From the NCBI RefSeq assembly GCF_016892625.1, contig NZ_JAFEMW010000004.1, positions 124,001 through 188,000 of the forward strand: DNA of 64,000 nucleotides. Direction: 5' to 3'. Positions 24,732 through 33,935 of the stretch are shown here, in pieces. Under the pieces are notes generated by a model, which ran no database searches, was not told the DNA's origin, and worked only from the letters and a program-made list of their open reading frames with translations. The translations under genes and the position numbers were made by a program. The stretch is from Brevibacterium sp. RIT 803 (GTDB taxonomy: Bacteria > Actinomycetota > Actinomycetes > Actinomycetales > Brevibacteriaceae). Within the stretch, counting starts at the first letter, position 1, and the number at the start of each line of letters is the position of its first letter.

Positions 24732-25454
24732 TCAGACGAAGGCCCGCGAGAGCAGTCCTGCGATGACGGCGCCGACAAGTGGTCCCGCAATCGGCACCCA
24801 CGAGTACGCCCAGTCCGACTTGCCCTTGTTCGGGATCGGCAGCAGGGCGTGGACGATACGGGGCCCGAGGTCACGGGCGGGGTTGATCGCGTAGCCGGTC
24901 GGGCCGCCCAAGGAAGCGCCGATGGCGACGACGAGGAGACCGACTGCCAGTGGTCCCAGCCCGTGCGGAGTTCCGTCGAAGAGCAGGATGACGAACACGA
25001 GGACGAATGTGGCGATGACCTCGGTGACGAAGTTCCAGCCGTAGCTGCGGATCTCAGGTCCGGTGGAGAAGGTGCCGAGGATGTTGCCGGCGTCCTTCTC
25101 CTCGTCGTAGTGCTTCTTGTACACGGCCCAGGCGAGGAACGCACCGATCATGGCACCGATCATCTCGGCCGCAAGGTAGGCGATGGTGTTACCGAAGTTC
25201 ACCGCGATGCCAGGGGCGTATTCTTCGGCTCCGCTGGCGAGGATGCCGAAGGTCACCGCCGGGTTGAGGTGTGCTCCGGTCTTGAAGGCGACGAAGACAC
25301 CGGCGAAGACCGCCAGGCCCCAACCGAACGAGATGAGGAGCCAACCTCCCCCGTTGCCCTTCGTCTTACCCAGAACCACATTGGCGACGACACCGACGCC
25401 GAGCAGCATGAGCATGGCGGTGCCGCCGATCTCATAAAGGAAGATAGTACCCAT
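24732..25454 (-). CDS. glpF: Glycerol uptake facilitator (aquaglyceroporin)
   Basis: A 240-residue MIP-family channel with six helices and two pore half-helices. The signature motifs are HLNPAVTFG, and INPARDLGPR with an aspartate after the arginine box, which marks glycerol facilitators rather than water channels. ATG 25454 lies 37 bases after the glpD stop. It lets glycerol into the cell for GlpK to trap. Confidence 0.95.
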   Translation of the reverse strand: MGTIFLYEIGGTAMLMLLGVGVVANVVLGKTKGNGGGWLLISFGWGLAVFAGVFVAFKTGAHLNPAVTFGILASGAEEYAPGIAVNFGNTIAYLAAEMIGAMIGAFLAWAVYKKHYDEEKDAGNILGTFSTGPEIRSYGWNFVTEVIATFVLVFVILLFDGTPHGLGPLAVGLLVVAIGASLGGPTGYAINPARDLGPRIVHALLPIPNKGKSDWAYSWVPIAGPLVGAVIAGLLSRAFV

Positions 25455-25491
25455 ATTTCACAAACTCCTATGTCTGTACTGCTGAGCGGAT

Positions 25492-27213
25492 TTACGGTTT
25501 CAATGTCTCCTCGACGAGTGCCGCAGCCGACGCATCGTCGTGGGTGGATTCGGCGGCGATCTGTGCGTCGGCGTGAGCGTTGAAGTCGGCGATCTCCTTC
25601 GCCTCCCGCTCATCGTCCCACCCCAGGATCGGGGCGACGATGGCGGCGACCGCCTCGGCGGCGCCTTTGCCTCGGTCCCTGACCTCGTAGTTGAGGCGCA
25701 TTCGGCGCTCGAGGATATCGCCGAGGTGAACGGCGCCTTCCGAGGTCGCCGCGTAGTGGGCCTCTGCGCGCAGGTAGCGCTGTGCTCCGGGCAGCGGCCG
25801 GCCGAGTTCGGGGTCTTCGTCGACAAGGTCGAGGATGTCCTCAATCAGGGTGCCGTAACGGCGGATGAGTCTCTTCACCCGGTCCTCGTCCCAGCCGTAC
25901 TTCTCGGCGATGCCTGCCTGACCTCGTCTCACTGCGCCGACGCCTTGGGCGCCGAGCAGCGGGACCGATTCGGTCAGTGAGCGCCGATCCTTCGCATCGT
26001 CGCCGAGGACGAAGTCGACGGCGTCCTCGGCCATCACCCGGTAGGTCGTGAACTTTCCGCCGGCGATCGCGGCGAGTGCGGGTTCGATCTCCATCACCGT
26101 GTGCTCGCGCGATACCTTCGTCGAGGCCTGGCCCTCCTTGACCACTGGCTGAAGCAGAGGTCGGAGTCCGGAGTAGACGCCGATGACGTCGTTGCGGGTG
26201 AGCTTCTCGGTCAGGATCGCGTTCGCGTGCTTGAGCAGATAGTCGATGTCGTCGGAGTTGGCCACCGGAGAGTCGACGTCCTGATCCCACGGGGTGTCCG
26301 TGGTGCCGATGACCCAGTAGCCCTCCCACGGGATCACGAAGAGCACGGACTTCTCCGTCTTCGAGATGATGCCGGTGTCTGGGTCGGCCTTGATCTTGTC
26401 CTGGTCGACGGTAATGTGCACGCCCTTGGACGCGAGCACCTGGAGGCCTGCGTCGGCCTTGGCCAGGTCCTGCTGCTCCTCGGTCCAGACTCCCCCGGCG
26501 AGGATTGTGCGGCGGGCGTGGATGTCGAACTCGCGTCCGGTCATCTCATCGCGGGCTCGGACGCCGGAGACTCGTTCTCCGTCGTGGAGGTAGTCGATGA
26601 CGGAAACATGGTTGGCCGCGGCGGCGCCGTAGCCCACAGCTGAGCGGATGAGCGTCATGACGAAGCGGGCGTCGTCGACCTTCGCATCGTAGTATTCGAG
26701 GGCACCGACAGCGGCATCATCGGCCAGGCCGGGGAAATGCGAGGTCAGTGCCTTCTTGCCCAGATGCCGATGCAGGGGCAGAGCGCGTTTGCGACCGGGG
26801 CGGGTGGCCATGGTGTCGTAGAGCAGAACGCCGGAGCCGATGAATGCTCGGTCGATGAGGCGGTGTTCGAAGGGGAAGACGAAGGCAACGGGCTCAACCA
26901 GGTGAGGCGCCGTGTGCTGGAGGAGGAGGTCGCGTTCCTTCAGCGCTTCGGCCACGAGTTTGAAGTCGAGCATCTCGAGGTAGCGAAGTCCGCCGTGCAT
27001 GAGCTTCGAGGACCGCGAGGAAGTGCCAGAGGCCCAGTCCTTGGCATCGACGACCCCGACCTTCAGCCCGCGGGTGGCTGCATCGAATGCGGAGCCGGCT
27101 CCGGTGACACCTCCACCGACGACGAAGACGTCAAGCGGGTTGTCGGCTGTGGTGTTCTCGAGGGTGTGCAGGGCTTCATCGCGGAACGATGGGGACAGCT
27201 CGCCATTTCGCAT
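25492..27213 (-). CDS. glpD: Glycerol-3-phosphate dehydrogenase (FAD-dependent)
   Basis: A 573-residue membrane-associated flavoenzyme that oxidises glycerol-3-phosphate to dihydroxyacetone phosphate and feeds electrons to quinone. The FAD motif is VFVVGGGVTGAGSAFDA near residue 29. KLMHGGLRYLEM and GVYSGLRPLLQP are substrate and flavin signatures. A C-terminal capping domain follows. I chose ATG 27213 (MRNGELSPSFRDE) because GGAGAAGGA precedes it; the frame is open 16 codons further, without family support. It heads the glp operon, downstream of a dyad at 27295-27311. Confidence 0.95.
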   Translation of the reverse strand: MRNGELSPSFRDEALHTLENTTADNPLDVFVVGGGVTGAGSAFDAATRGLKVGVVDAKDWASGTSSRSSKLMHGGLRYLEMLDFKLVAEALKERDLLLQHTAPHLVEPVAFVFPFEHRLIDRAFIGSGVLLYDTMATRPGRKRALPLHRHLGKKALTSHFPGLADDAAVGALEYYDAKVDDARFVMTLIRSAVGYGAAAANHVSVIDYLHDGERVSGVRARDEMTGREFDIHARRTILAGGVWTEEQQDLAKADAGLQVLASKGVHITVDQDKIKADPDTGIISKTEKSVLFVIPWEGYWVIGTTDTPWDQDVDSPVANSDDIDYLLKHANAILTEKLTRNDVIGVYSGLRPLLQPVVKEGQASTKVSREHTVMEIEPALAAIAGGKFTTYRVMAEDAVDFVLGDDAKDRRSLTESVPLLGAQGVGAVRRGQAGIAEKYGWDEDRVKRLIRRYGTLIEDILDLVDEDPELGRPLPGAQRYLRAEAHYAATSEGAVHLGDILERRMRLNYEVRDRGKGAAEAVAAIVAPILGWDDEREAKEIADFNAHADAQIAAESTHDDASAAALVEETLKP

Positions 27214-27294
27214 TGACAGTTCTTTTCCTTCTCCGAGCGTATGTGTTCCCACCATTATCACGCCCCGATATCAGCATGTGGTCCGTGTACGGCA

Positions 27295-27311
27295 GTTAGG
27301 AAAAATCTAAC
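27295..27311. promoter_or_regulatory. Dyad upstream of glpD
   Basis: GTTAG (27295-27299) and CTAAC (27307-27311) are inverted repeats around a 7-base A-rich centre, about 80 bases before the glpD start. It sits in the only gap where the glp operon promoter can lie. No glp regulator gene is present in the window. Confidence 0.4.
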
Positions 27312-27356
27312 AGGCAATGCGCAGAAGTGAAACACAACGGACAGAACCGAAAGGGC

Positions 27357-28322
27357 TCAGACCAGTTCCACTCGCATCGCCGAGGAGGTCTCCGCGGAAT
27401 CGAGCAGGTCGAGTTTGCGCATGATGATCCCTTCCCGCAGTGCCCATGGGGAGATGCTCATCACGTTGACGTCGAAGATGGCGAAGGCCGCGTCGGCGAC
27501 GATGGCGCCCGCGAGGATCTGTCCGGCCCGAGCCTGGGAGACTCCGGGCAGCGTCGCGCGCTCTTCGGGGGTCCTTGAGGACAGGGTCTCGATGATTCCG
27601 GCGAGGTCACGACGGAAGAGTTTGCGTGGGGCGTAGATGCCGTCGCCGCTGGGTGCCGCGCCGGCGATCCGAGCCAGCGAACGGAACGTCTTCGATGACC
27701 CCACCACCTGATCGGCGGTGCCGACTCTGTTGATCTTGCCGGCGATTCGACCGATCTGGGAGCGCGCATACTTCTGCAGGCTGTGGATGTCATCGGCACT
27801 GGGCAGAGGATCGGGGAGGAAATCAGAATAGGTGCGACCAGCGCCCAAGGGCACGGACACGGCCGCTTCAGGGTATTCGTCCTGACCGGCCGCGATCTCA
27901 AGGGAGCCGCCGCCGATGTCGAGCAGCAGGATCTTCCCCGCCGACCAGCCGAACCAGCGCCTGACTGCGAGAAAAGTCACCCGCGCTTCGTCCTTGCCGG
28001 ACATCACGTTGAGGGTCACGCCGAGTTGAGCATTGATGGCATCGATGAGCTCGGCACCGTTCGGGGCATCCCTGACCGCCGAGGTGGCGAACGCCAGGAT
28101 CTGTTCCGATCCTTGGTCTTCGGCGATCTCCACCGCCTCGGCGATGAAGTTGTGCAGTCGTTCCTGACCTGCGGCATCGATCATCCCATCGTCGCCGAGG
28201 TACTCGGCGAGGCGCAGGATCTCTTTGTGGGAGGTGGCAGGCAAGGGAGGGGCTCCGACATGAGCATCGACCACGAGGAGGTGGACGCTGTTGGACCCGA
28301 TATCGAGGACTGCTAGGCGCAT
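27357..28322 (-). CDS. ppx: Exopolyphosphatase (Ppx/GppA family)
   Basis: A 321-residue protein with the two phosphate-binding loops of the actin-like fold: LDIGSNSVHLLVVDA (residues 5-19) and LLLDIGGGSLEIA (about 145-157). It is the short form without the C-terminal HD domain, like mycobacterial Ppx1 (Rv0496). It should hydrolyse polyphosphate or pppGpp; the two cannot be separated by sequence. It is followed by the glp operon on the same strand after about 145 bases. Confidence 0.92.
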   Translation of the reverse strand: MRLAVLDIGSNSVHLLVVDAHVGAPPLPATSHKEILRLAEYLGDDGMIDAAGQERLHNFIAEAVEIAEDQGSEQILAFATSAVRDAPNGAELIDAINAQLGVTLNVMSGKDEARVTFLAVRRWFGWSAGKILLLDIGGGSLEIAAGQDEYPEAAVSVPLGAGRTYSDFLPDPLPSADDIHSLQKYARSQIGRIAGKINRVGTADQVVGSSKTFRSLARIAGAAPSGDGIYAPRKLFRRDLAGIIETLSSRTPEERATLPGVSQARAGQILAGAIVADAAFAIFDVNVMSISPWALREGIIMRKLDLLDSAETSSAMRVELV

Positions 28323-28342
28323 TCGTTCAGTTTAACCACTGT

Positions 28343-29185
28343 TCACGGCTTTTCCGGTGCCGACCCCGTAGGTATCGATCCCTCGGCCCAGTCCGTGCCC
28401 CTGAAGCCGAATTCGGGCGGGCGCTTCGCGAAGAACGCCTCCTGTCCGCGGGCGATCTCTGCCTGGTAAGCCTCGTCGAGCCACGACGGAGGGTTGAAGC
28501 CGGAGTCGGCCGTGACGTTCTCCCTCAGCTCTCCGGACAGGACTGCTTTGGATCCCAGCTGGGACAGTCGAGAGAGTCCGACGATCTTCTCACCCATGGC
28601 CTGTGCTGAGTCCAGCGGAGTCTGGGAGACCTCGTGGAAGAATCCGAGTTCGCGCATCGTCTCGAACGTGACGATCGAGGCTGTGACCAGCAGGTACCTG
28701 GCCCAGGAGTCACCGAGCACGGTGGCCAGGCGGCGGGTTGGCCCCGGTGGGTAGACGAGACCGAGCTTCGCAGCCGTGACACCGAAGATCGAACCGGGGG
28801 CCGCGATGCGGATGTCGCAGGCAGCCGCGATCTCGGTGCCCCCGCCCACGCAGTTACCGGTGATGGCCGCGATCGTCGTGGTGCGGGCATCGGCCACAGC
28901 CGCCTCGGCGGTGGAATTGAGTTCCCAGAAGTCGGCGAGGGCAACGTTGAGGTCCGCGATGTCGGACCCGGCGGAGAAGTGCCCGGCCGCGCCCGTGATC
29001 ACCAGCGCCCCAATCGAGTCATCGGCGTCGATGCCGGCGATGATCTCCGGCAGGGCCCGCCACATCGGACGGGAGATGGCGTTGCGTTTTTCGGGCCGAT
29101 CAATGACGAGGGTTCCGACTCCACCTGTGACGGTGAAGTCGAAACCCTCGAGATCGACCGGACGGTATGTGCCGTCAACGGTCAT
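28343..29185 (-). CDS. Enoyl-CoA hydratase/isomerase family protein (crotonase)
   Basis: A 280-residue crotonase-fold protein. The oxyanion hole regions are HFSAGSDIADL and GNCVGGGTEIAAACDIRIA. The first catalytic glutamate is kept (GGGTE), but the place of the second (usually FGxPE) is FGVTAAKLG, so a plain hydratase reaction is unlikely. Isomerase, thioesterase or decarboxylase chemistry remains possible. It follows prpC by 26 bases on the same strand and probably belongs to the propionate operon. Confidence 0.82.
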   Translation of the reverse strand: MTVDGTYRPVDLEGFDFTVTGGVGTLVIDRPEKRNAISRPMWRALPEIIAGIDADDSIGALVITGAAGHFSAGSDIADLNVALADFWELNSTAEAAVADARTTTIAAITGNCVGGGTEIAAACDIRIAAPGSIFGVTAAKLGLVYPPGPTRRLATVLGDSWARYLLVTASIVTFETMRELGFFHEVSQTPLDSAQAMGEKIVGLSRLSQLGSKAVLSGELRENVTADSGFNPPSWLDEAYQAEIARGQEAFFAKRPPEFGFRGTDWAEGSIPTGSAPEKP

Positions 29186-29211
29186 GTGCTTAGCCTTTCA
29201 GCTGTGGTTCT

Positions 29212-30333
29212 TCAGCTCCGGTTTTCGGGAACCTCGCGCTGCTCGTGACCGTCGTATGCGCTCAGCGGACGGATCAGAGCGTTGTTGGCCTGCTGTTCCA
29301 TGATGTGAGCGGTCCAGCCGGTGATGCGGGCCATGACGAAGATCGGGGTGAACTGATCGGTGTCGAAGCCCATCAGGTGGTACGCCGGACCTGAGGGGTA
29401 GTCAAGGTTCGGGTAGATGCCCTTGCGTGAGACGAAGTCCTCTTCGAAGGCATTGTAGAGATCGAGGAGATCGGTTGCGCCCTTGGCCGCGACCATGTTC
29501 TCGAAGGCCTTGCGCATGGTCGGAACGCGGGAGTCACCGTTCTTGTAGACACGGTGTCCGAAGCCCATGATCTTGGCCTTCTTCGCCAGGGCTTCGTCGA
29601 TCCACGCCGATGCCTTGTCGGCGGTGCCGACCTCTTCGAGCATCGCCATGACAGCCTCATTGGCACCGCCGTGCAGGGGGCCCTTGAGGGCACCGATGCC
29701 GCCGGCGACTGCAGAGTACAGGTCGGCCGTCGTCGAGGTGATGACGCGGGTGGTGAACGTCGATGCGTTGAACGAGTGCTCCGCGTAGAGGATCATCGAG
29801 ATGTCGAAGCAGCGCACGACCGCCTCGTCGGGAACCTCATCGAAGACCATCTTGAAGAAGTTCGCGGCGTAGTCGAGGTCCTCGGTCGGAGCGACCGGGT
29901 CGAGGCCGTGGCGGCGACGGTGATCGATGGCCACGATCGTCGGCAGCTGTGCGTAGAGACGTTCAGCCTTGGCCAGGTTGGCCTCTTCGCCTTCGACGTC
30001 TGCCTCAGGATCGACGGCGCCGAGGTAGGACACCGCAGTCTGCACCACGTGCATCGGGTGGCAGTCCTTGGGCAGGTCGAGGATGACCTGGATGAGCTTG
30101 TCGTCGACGGTGCGCTGTGAGCGCTCGCGGGCCTTGAATTCGTCGAGCTGAGCCTTCGTCGGCAGTTCACCGTTCCAGATCAGGTAGGCGACGTCTTCGA
30201 AGTTGCGCTCGGCAGCGAGTTCCTGCACGGGATACCCGCGGTAGGTGAGCGAGTTCGTTTCCTGGACTACCTTCGAAACGGCCGTGGTGTCGACGACGAC
30301 GCCGGCGAGGCCCTTCTTGATTTCTTCGGTCAC
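29212..30333 (-). CDS. prpC: 2-methylcitrate synthase / citrate synthase
   Basis: A 373-residue citrate synthase-family enzyme that condenses propionyl-CoA (and possibly acetyl-CoA) with oxaloacetate. Catalytic histidines are seen in ILYAEHSFNAST and GPLHGGANEAV, with MGFGHRVYKNGDSR next. The short length and its place after prpD and prpB identify it as the 2-methylcitrate form. ATG 30333 overlaps the prpB stop by four bases (ATGA). Confidence 0.94.
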   Translation of the reverse strand: MTEEIKKGLAGVVVDTTAVSKVVQETNSLTYRGYPVQELAAERNFEDVAYLIWNGELPTKAQLDEFKARERSQRTVDDKLIQVILDLPKDCHPMHVVQTAVSYLGAVDPEADVEGEEANLAKAERLYAQLPTIVAIDHRRRHGLDPVAPTEDLDYAANFFKMVFDEVPDEAVVRCFDISMILYAEHSFNASTFTTRVITSTTADLYSAVAGGIGALKGPLHGGANEAVMAMLEEVGTADKASAWIDEALAKKAKIMGFGHRVYKNGDSRVPTMRKAFENMVAAKGATDLLDLYNAFEEDFVSRKGIYPNLDYPSGPAYHLMGFDTDQFTPIFVMARITGWTAHIMEQQANNALIRPLSAYDGHEQREVPENRS

Positions 30334-31235
30334 TGGTGACCCTCCTGTGAAAAGTTGAATACGGCTGCGTCAAAATCGTTGTACGCAGCGTAGTCGATCG
30401 TGTCGTAGAGGTCCGCACGGGTCTGCATTCCCTCAAGCAGGTCCACCTGGGTGCCCTGATCTCGAATGGTCTGCAGGCCCGATTTGATCGCACCCATGGC
30501 GAGACGCAGAGTTGTGACCGGGTAGATCACGACTTTGACTCCGACGTTCGCCAACTGCTCGGTCGTGAACAGTTCGCTCTTTCCGAATTCTGTCATGTTC
30601 GCCAGAATCGGAACATCCACGCTGCTGGCGAATCTCTCGAACTCGCTCAGGTCGCGCATGGCTTCGGGGAAGATCAGGTCCGCTCCGGCGTCGACGTAGG
30701 CCTTCGCACGATCGATCGCCGCGTCGAGTCCTTCGCCTGCGCGGGAGTCGGTGCGGGCGCTGATGACGAAGTTCTCATCGCGACGGCCCTTGACGGCGGC
30801 GGCGATGCGCTTGCTCATCTCAGCGGCGGTGACCACCTCTTTGCCGTCGAGGTGACCGCAGCGCTTCGGATTCACCTGATCCTCGAGGTGCATCCCCGAG
30901 ATTCCGGCGTCTTCGAATTCCTGGATGGTGCGTGCCACGTTCATGGCTTCGCCCCAGCCGGTGTCGGCGTCGATGAAGGTGGGCAGGTTCGTCACCCGGG
31001 CGATGTTGCGTCCGTGATCGGCCACCTCGGTGAGGGTGGTGAGTCCGATGTCGGGCAGGCCCATGGCTGCCGAGAAGGCACCACCGGAGATGTAGACGCC
31101 CTCGAATCCGGTCTGCTCGATGATCTGAGCGTTGATCGGATTGATGGCGCCGGGGAACTGCACGATCTGGTCACCGGCGAGGAGCTCCCGGAACTTCGCG
31201 CGGCGCTCGGCCGGCGTTGCAGTTGCCCCCAACAT
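30330..31235 (-). CDS. prpB: Methylisocitrate lyase
   Basis: A 301-residue enzyme of the isocitrate lyase/PEP mutase family that splits 2-methylisocitrate into pyruvate and succinate. The catalytic loop motif KRCGH is present (NPKRCGHLDGKEV). Metal-binding aspartates lie in FIDADTGWGE, and SARTDSRAGEG follows. It overlaps prpD by one base (TGATG) and prpC by four, so the three are coupled. Confidence 0.96.
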   Translation of the reverse strand: MLGATATPAERRAKFRELLAGDQIVQFPGAINPINAQIIEQTGFEGVYISGGAFSAAMGLPDIGLTTLTEVADHGRNIARVTNLPTFIDADTGWGEAMNVARTIQEFEDAGISGMHLEDQVNPKRCGHLDGKEVVTAAEMSKRIAAAVKGRRDENFVISARTDSRAGEGLDAAIDRAKAYVDAGADLIFPEAMRDLSEFERFASSVDVPILANMTEFGKSELFTTEQLANVGVKVVIYPVTTLRLAMGAIKSGLQTIRDQGTQVDLLEGMQTRADLYDTIDYAAYNDFDAAVFNFSQEGHQ

Positions 31236-32731
31236 CAGAAGATGCCCTTCGAGCCGGTGTGCTCGAGTCCCTCGACGGTGAAGCTGAGTTCGGCAACACC
31301 CTTCGCGTCGAGGTTCTCCAGGTTCTCAGCCAGGTCGATGAAGCGGGTCTGCTCTGCACCGGTGAGGATGCCCTCGGACAGGGTCTTGAACTTCTCGATG
31401 TAGTTCGCGCGGGCGAAGGGACGGGCGCCGAAGGGGTGAGCATCGGCCACGGCGATCTCGTCGACCAGGGTCGATCCGTCTTCGAATTCGATCTCAACGC
31501 GGCCCCCGAAGGCCTTCTCATTGGGATCGGTCGAGTGGTAGCGGCGAGTCCATTCCTTGTCTTCGGTGGTCTCGATCTTGTGCCACAGCTTGACGGTCTC
31601 TGGCTGTCCGGCACGCTCGGGAGCGTAGGAGTGCTCGTGGTGCCAGCCCTGATCCTCCATCGCCACGGCGAAGATGTACATGATCGAGTGGTCGAGGGTC
31701 TCGCGGCTGGCCTTGGGATCCATCTTCTGCGGGTCGTTCGCGCCCGTGCCGATGACGTTGTGCGTGTGGTGCGAGGTGTGGATGACGATGCGCTTGATCT
31801 TCGTCAGATCCTCGATCTCGCCACCGAGCTTGCGGGCGAGGTCGATGAGCGCCTGGGCCTGGTACTCGGCCGAGTGCTCCTTGGTGTACGTGTCGAGGAT
31901 CGCGCGCTTGGCCTCACCTGCACCCGGCAGGGGAATGGTGTAACGAGCCTCGGGGCCTGAGAGGATCCAGGCGATGAAGCCGTCTTCACCTTCATAGATC
32001 GGGTTGGGTGCACCCTCGCCGCGCATGGCACGGTCGACGGACTCGACGGCCATCTTGCCGGCGAATGCAGGAGCGTGTGCCTTCCACGAAGAGATCTCGC
32101 CCTTGCGGGACTGACGGGTCGCGGTGGTCACGTGCAGGGCCTGCTGGATCGCCTGGAAGGTGATTTCGGTGTCGAGGCCGAGCATGGCGCCGATGCCGGC
32201 CGCTGCGGATGGGCCGAGGTGGGCGACGTGGTCGATCTTGTGCTCGTGCAGGCACATTCCCTTGACCAGGTCGACCTGGATCTCGTAACCGGTGGCGATG
32301 CCGTTGATGAGGTCCTTACCGCTGATGCCCTTGTGCTGGGCGACTGCGAGGACTGGTGGGATGTTGTCGCCGGGGTGTGAGTATTCGGCTGCGAGGAAGG
32401 TGTCATGGAAGTCGAGTTCACGAACGGCGACACCGTTGGCCCAGGCTGCCCATTCTGGGGAGAAGTGCTCGCCCAGGGGCAGACCGAAGACGGTGGCTCC
32501 GGGTGAGTACGGGTGGGTCTGTGCCTGTTCACGGGCGTGCAGCGGGGCCGAGCGGCGCACCGAGGCTGCGGCCACCGAGGCGTTGTCGATGACACGGTTG
32601 ATCACCATTTCGGTGACCTCTGAGTCCACCGGAGTCGGGTCTGAGGCGACCTCGGCGATCTTCCAGGCGAGTTGGTCTTCGCGAGCCAGGTTCTCTGAGC
32701 TCTTGTGCGTGCGGACTTCATGATCGATCAT
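31235..32731 (-). CDS. prpD: 2-methylcitrate dehydratase
   Basis: A 498-residue MmgE/PrpD-family enzyme that dehydrates 2-methylcitrate to 2-methylaconitate. Family regions include [48 protein letters not shown] and [17 protein letters not shown]. The ATG at 32731 follows AAGGGG by eight bases; the open frame upstream is not needed. It is the first gene of prpD-prpB-prpC. No prpR or acnD-prpF genes are nearby. Confidence 0.95.
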   Translation of the reverse strand: MIDHEVRTHKSSENLAREDQLAWKIAEVASDPTPVDSEVTEMVINRVIDNASVAAASVRRSAPLHAREQAQTHPYSPGATVFGLPLGEHFSPEWAAWANGVAVRELDFHDTFLAAEYSHPGDNIPPVLAVAQHKGISGKDLINGIATGYEIQVDLVKGMCLHEHKIDHVAHLGPSAAAGIGAMLGLDTEITFQAIQQALHVTTATRQSRKGEISSWKAHAPAFAGKMAVESVDRAMRGEGAPNPIYEGEDGFIAWILSGPEARYTIPLPGAGEAKRAILDTYTKEHSAEYQAQALIDLARKLGGEIEDLTKIKRIVIHTSHHTHNVIGTGANDPQKMDPKASRETLDHSIMYIFAVAMEDQGWHHEHSYAPERAGQPETVKLWHKIETTEDKEWTRRYHSTDPNEKAFGGRVEIEFEDGSTLVDEIAVADAHPFGARPFARANYIEKFKTLSEGILTGAEQTRFIDLAENLENLDAKGVAELSFTVEGLEHTGSKGIF

Positions 32732-32784
32732 GGTTAACCCCTTCAAACGTCCTTGACCGTTCAGGTCTTCCAGTGGCAGACACA

Positions 32785-32812
32785 ACTGTAGGCTACGTCA
32801 CGTCACTGTCAC
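32785..32812 (-). promoter_or_regulatory. prpDp: Candidate promoter of the prpDBC operon
   Basis: On the minus strand GTGACA (32807-32812) and TACAGT (32785-32790) are 16 bases apart. Transcription would begin about 45 bases before the prpD ATG. The MarR-type palindrome lies just upstream of the -35 box. Confidence 0.45.
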
Positions 32813-32828
32813 GGTCTGGTCAGAATTT

Positions 32829-32846
32829 TATCTCGACATCAAGATA
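32829..32846. promoter_or_regulatory. MarR-type operator palindrome upstream of prpD
   Basis: TATCTCGACATCAAGATA is an 18-base palindrome with one base pair out of register. It fits the ATCTTGA-type operators known for MarR-family proteins of actinobacteria (PecS and relatives). It lies about 98 bases before prpD. The only MarR gene in the window is the one between hemB and hemL. Confidence 0.6.
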
Positions 32847-33009
32847 CTTTACCCGACCGCACCGAGTTCCCACCACCTGGTCTCACAATGTCGATCCGGC
32901 GCCGTGCGCTCGCGCAGTCGCGGTATTCTTCGACCGCGCAGTCGCGGTGGAGGAGAACTGCACAGCCGCGGAGCGGGAGAGCCGCGCAGAAGTGAAGAAC
33001 CAGCCAGAT

Positions 33010-33312
33010 TCAGTCGCGCAGGGGTGACCCTGCGATGTCGAAGCGGTAGCCGCCGAATTCACCGGAGAGCATGGGGCGCGCCTCTGCGATCGAGGCCTGG
33101 ACTTCGGGCAGTTGAAGGGACTCTCGGTGTGCATCCTCGCTGTCCCAGAGTTCGATGACGAAGACGGTGTCGGGATGATCATCGCTGACTCCGACCTCAT
33201 AGCTCAGGCAGCCGATGCGCTTGAGAGAGTCGTTGCGACGGGTGAGGAGAGCAACCAGGACGTCGCGCTGTCCGGGCAGTGCTCCGAGGGTGCCGACATT
33301 CGCGAAGACCAT
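33010..33312 (-). CDS. Antibiotic biosynthesis monooxygenase (ABM) domain protein
   Basis: A 100-residue ferredoxin-like-fold protein of the ABM/quinol monooxygenase type. Typical marks are GQRDVLVALLTRR, GCLSYEVGVSDDHPDTVFVIELW and the final region with FDIAG. The frame is open upstream, but ATG 33312 (MVFANVGTL) fits the family. A second member is at 39088-39408. The substrate is unknown; it stands alone between prpD and a divergent gene. Confidence 0.83.
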   Translation of the reverse strand: MVFANVGTLGALPGQRDVLVALLTRRNDSLKRIGCLSYEVGVSDDHPDTVFVIELWDSEDAHRESLQLPEVQASIAEARPMLSGEFGGYRFDIAGSPLRD

Positions 33313-33372
33313 GGTCTCAAGGATACCAGTGGGCGTGAACTGCATCACGTGCCGATGTGCCACAATTGAGCC

Positions 33373-33912
33373 ATGACGCGCACTGCTCTGGACTTCGACG
33401 ACAACTGGTTCGACGATGCCGAGTTCGCTCAGCTGCGACGGCGACTGCCCATCCCCTATGTCAATGCGATTCCTGTGCGAGTGGGCGAATCGGGAGACGT
33501 CGAGCGGATCGGCCTCCTGCTGCGCAGTCTGGACGATGGAACACTGGGTCGAGAGGTCATCGGCGGGCGGATCCGCTTCCACGAGAGCATCCGCTCAGCG
33601 CTGATGCGCCATGCAGAGAATGACCTCGGACCGATGGCTCTGCCGGTCATTCCGCCTGCGATCGCACCGTTCCACATCGCCGAGTACTTTCCCACCGAAG
33701 GCTCGTCCCTGCTCCACGACCCCCGCCAGCATGCGATCTCAATGTGCTTCATCCTCGAAGTCAGAGGCGAGTGCACTCCTCGTGCGGATGCGCTGAGCCT
33801 CGATTGGCTGACACCGGAGGAAACGCTGCGCCCGGACATCGTCGGCGAGATGTGCCACGGTCAGGAGCACATCCTCCGCTACGCACTGGCCCATATGGGC
33901 TTCGCGATCTGA
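33373..33912 (+). CDS. NUDIX-like DUF4916 family protein
   Basis: A 179-residue protein that matches the actinobacterial DUF4916 group, distant relatives of NUDIX hydrolases. Seen are FAQLRRRLPIPYVNAIPVRV, GGRIRFHESIRSALMRHAEND, FHIAEYFPTEG, HDPRQHAISM and LSLDWLTPEE. The exact NUDIX box is not obvious, so hydrolase activity is uncertain. ATG 33373 is close to the divergent ABM gene. Function unknown. Confidence 0.78.
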   Translation: MTRTALDFDDNWFDDAEFAQLRRRLPIPYVNAIPVRVGESGDVERIGLLLRSLDDGTLGREVIGGRIRFHESIRSALMRHAENDLGPMALPVIPPAIAPFHIAEYFPTEGSSLLHDPRQHAISMCFILEVRGECTPRADALSLDWLTPEETLRPDIVGEMCHGQEHILRYALAHMGFAI

Positions 33913-33918
33913 CAATTT

Positions 33919-33935
33919 TTCTACTCTTCGTAGAA
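33919..33935. promoter_or_regulatory. Dyad upstream of the universal stress gene
   Basis: TTCTAC (33919-33924) and GTAGAA (33930-33935) are perfect inverted repeats five bases apart, about 95 bases before the start of the stress protein gene. TAGACT at 33945-33950 could be its -10 box. It may be an operator or a short terminator of the preceding gene. Confidence 0.4.

Noticed and set aside
24120..25583. Plus-strand open frame of 487 codons across glpK and glpF
   Set aside because: It spans two real minus-strand genes and their gap, with no recognisable domain.
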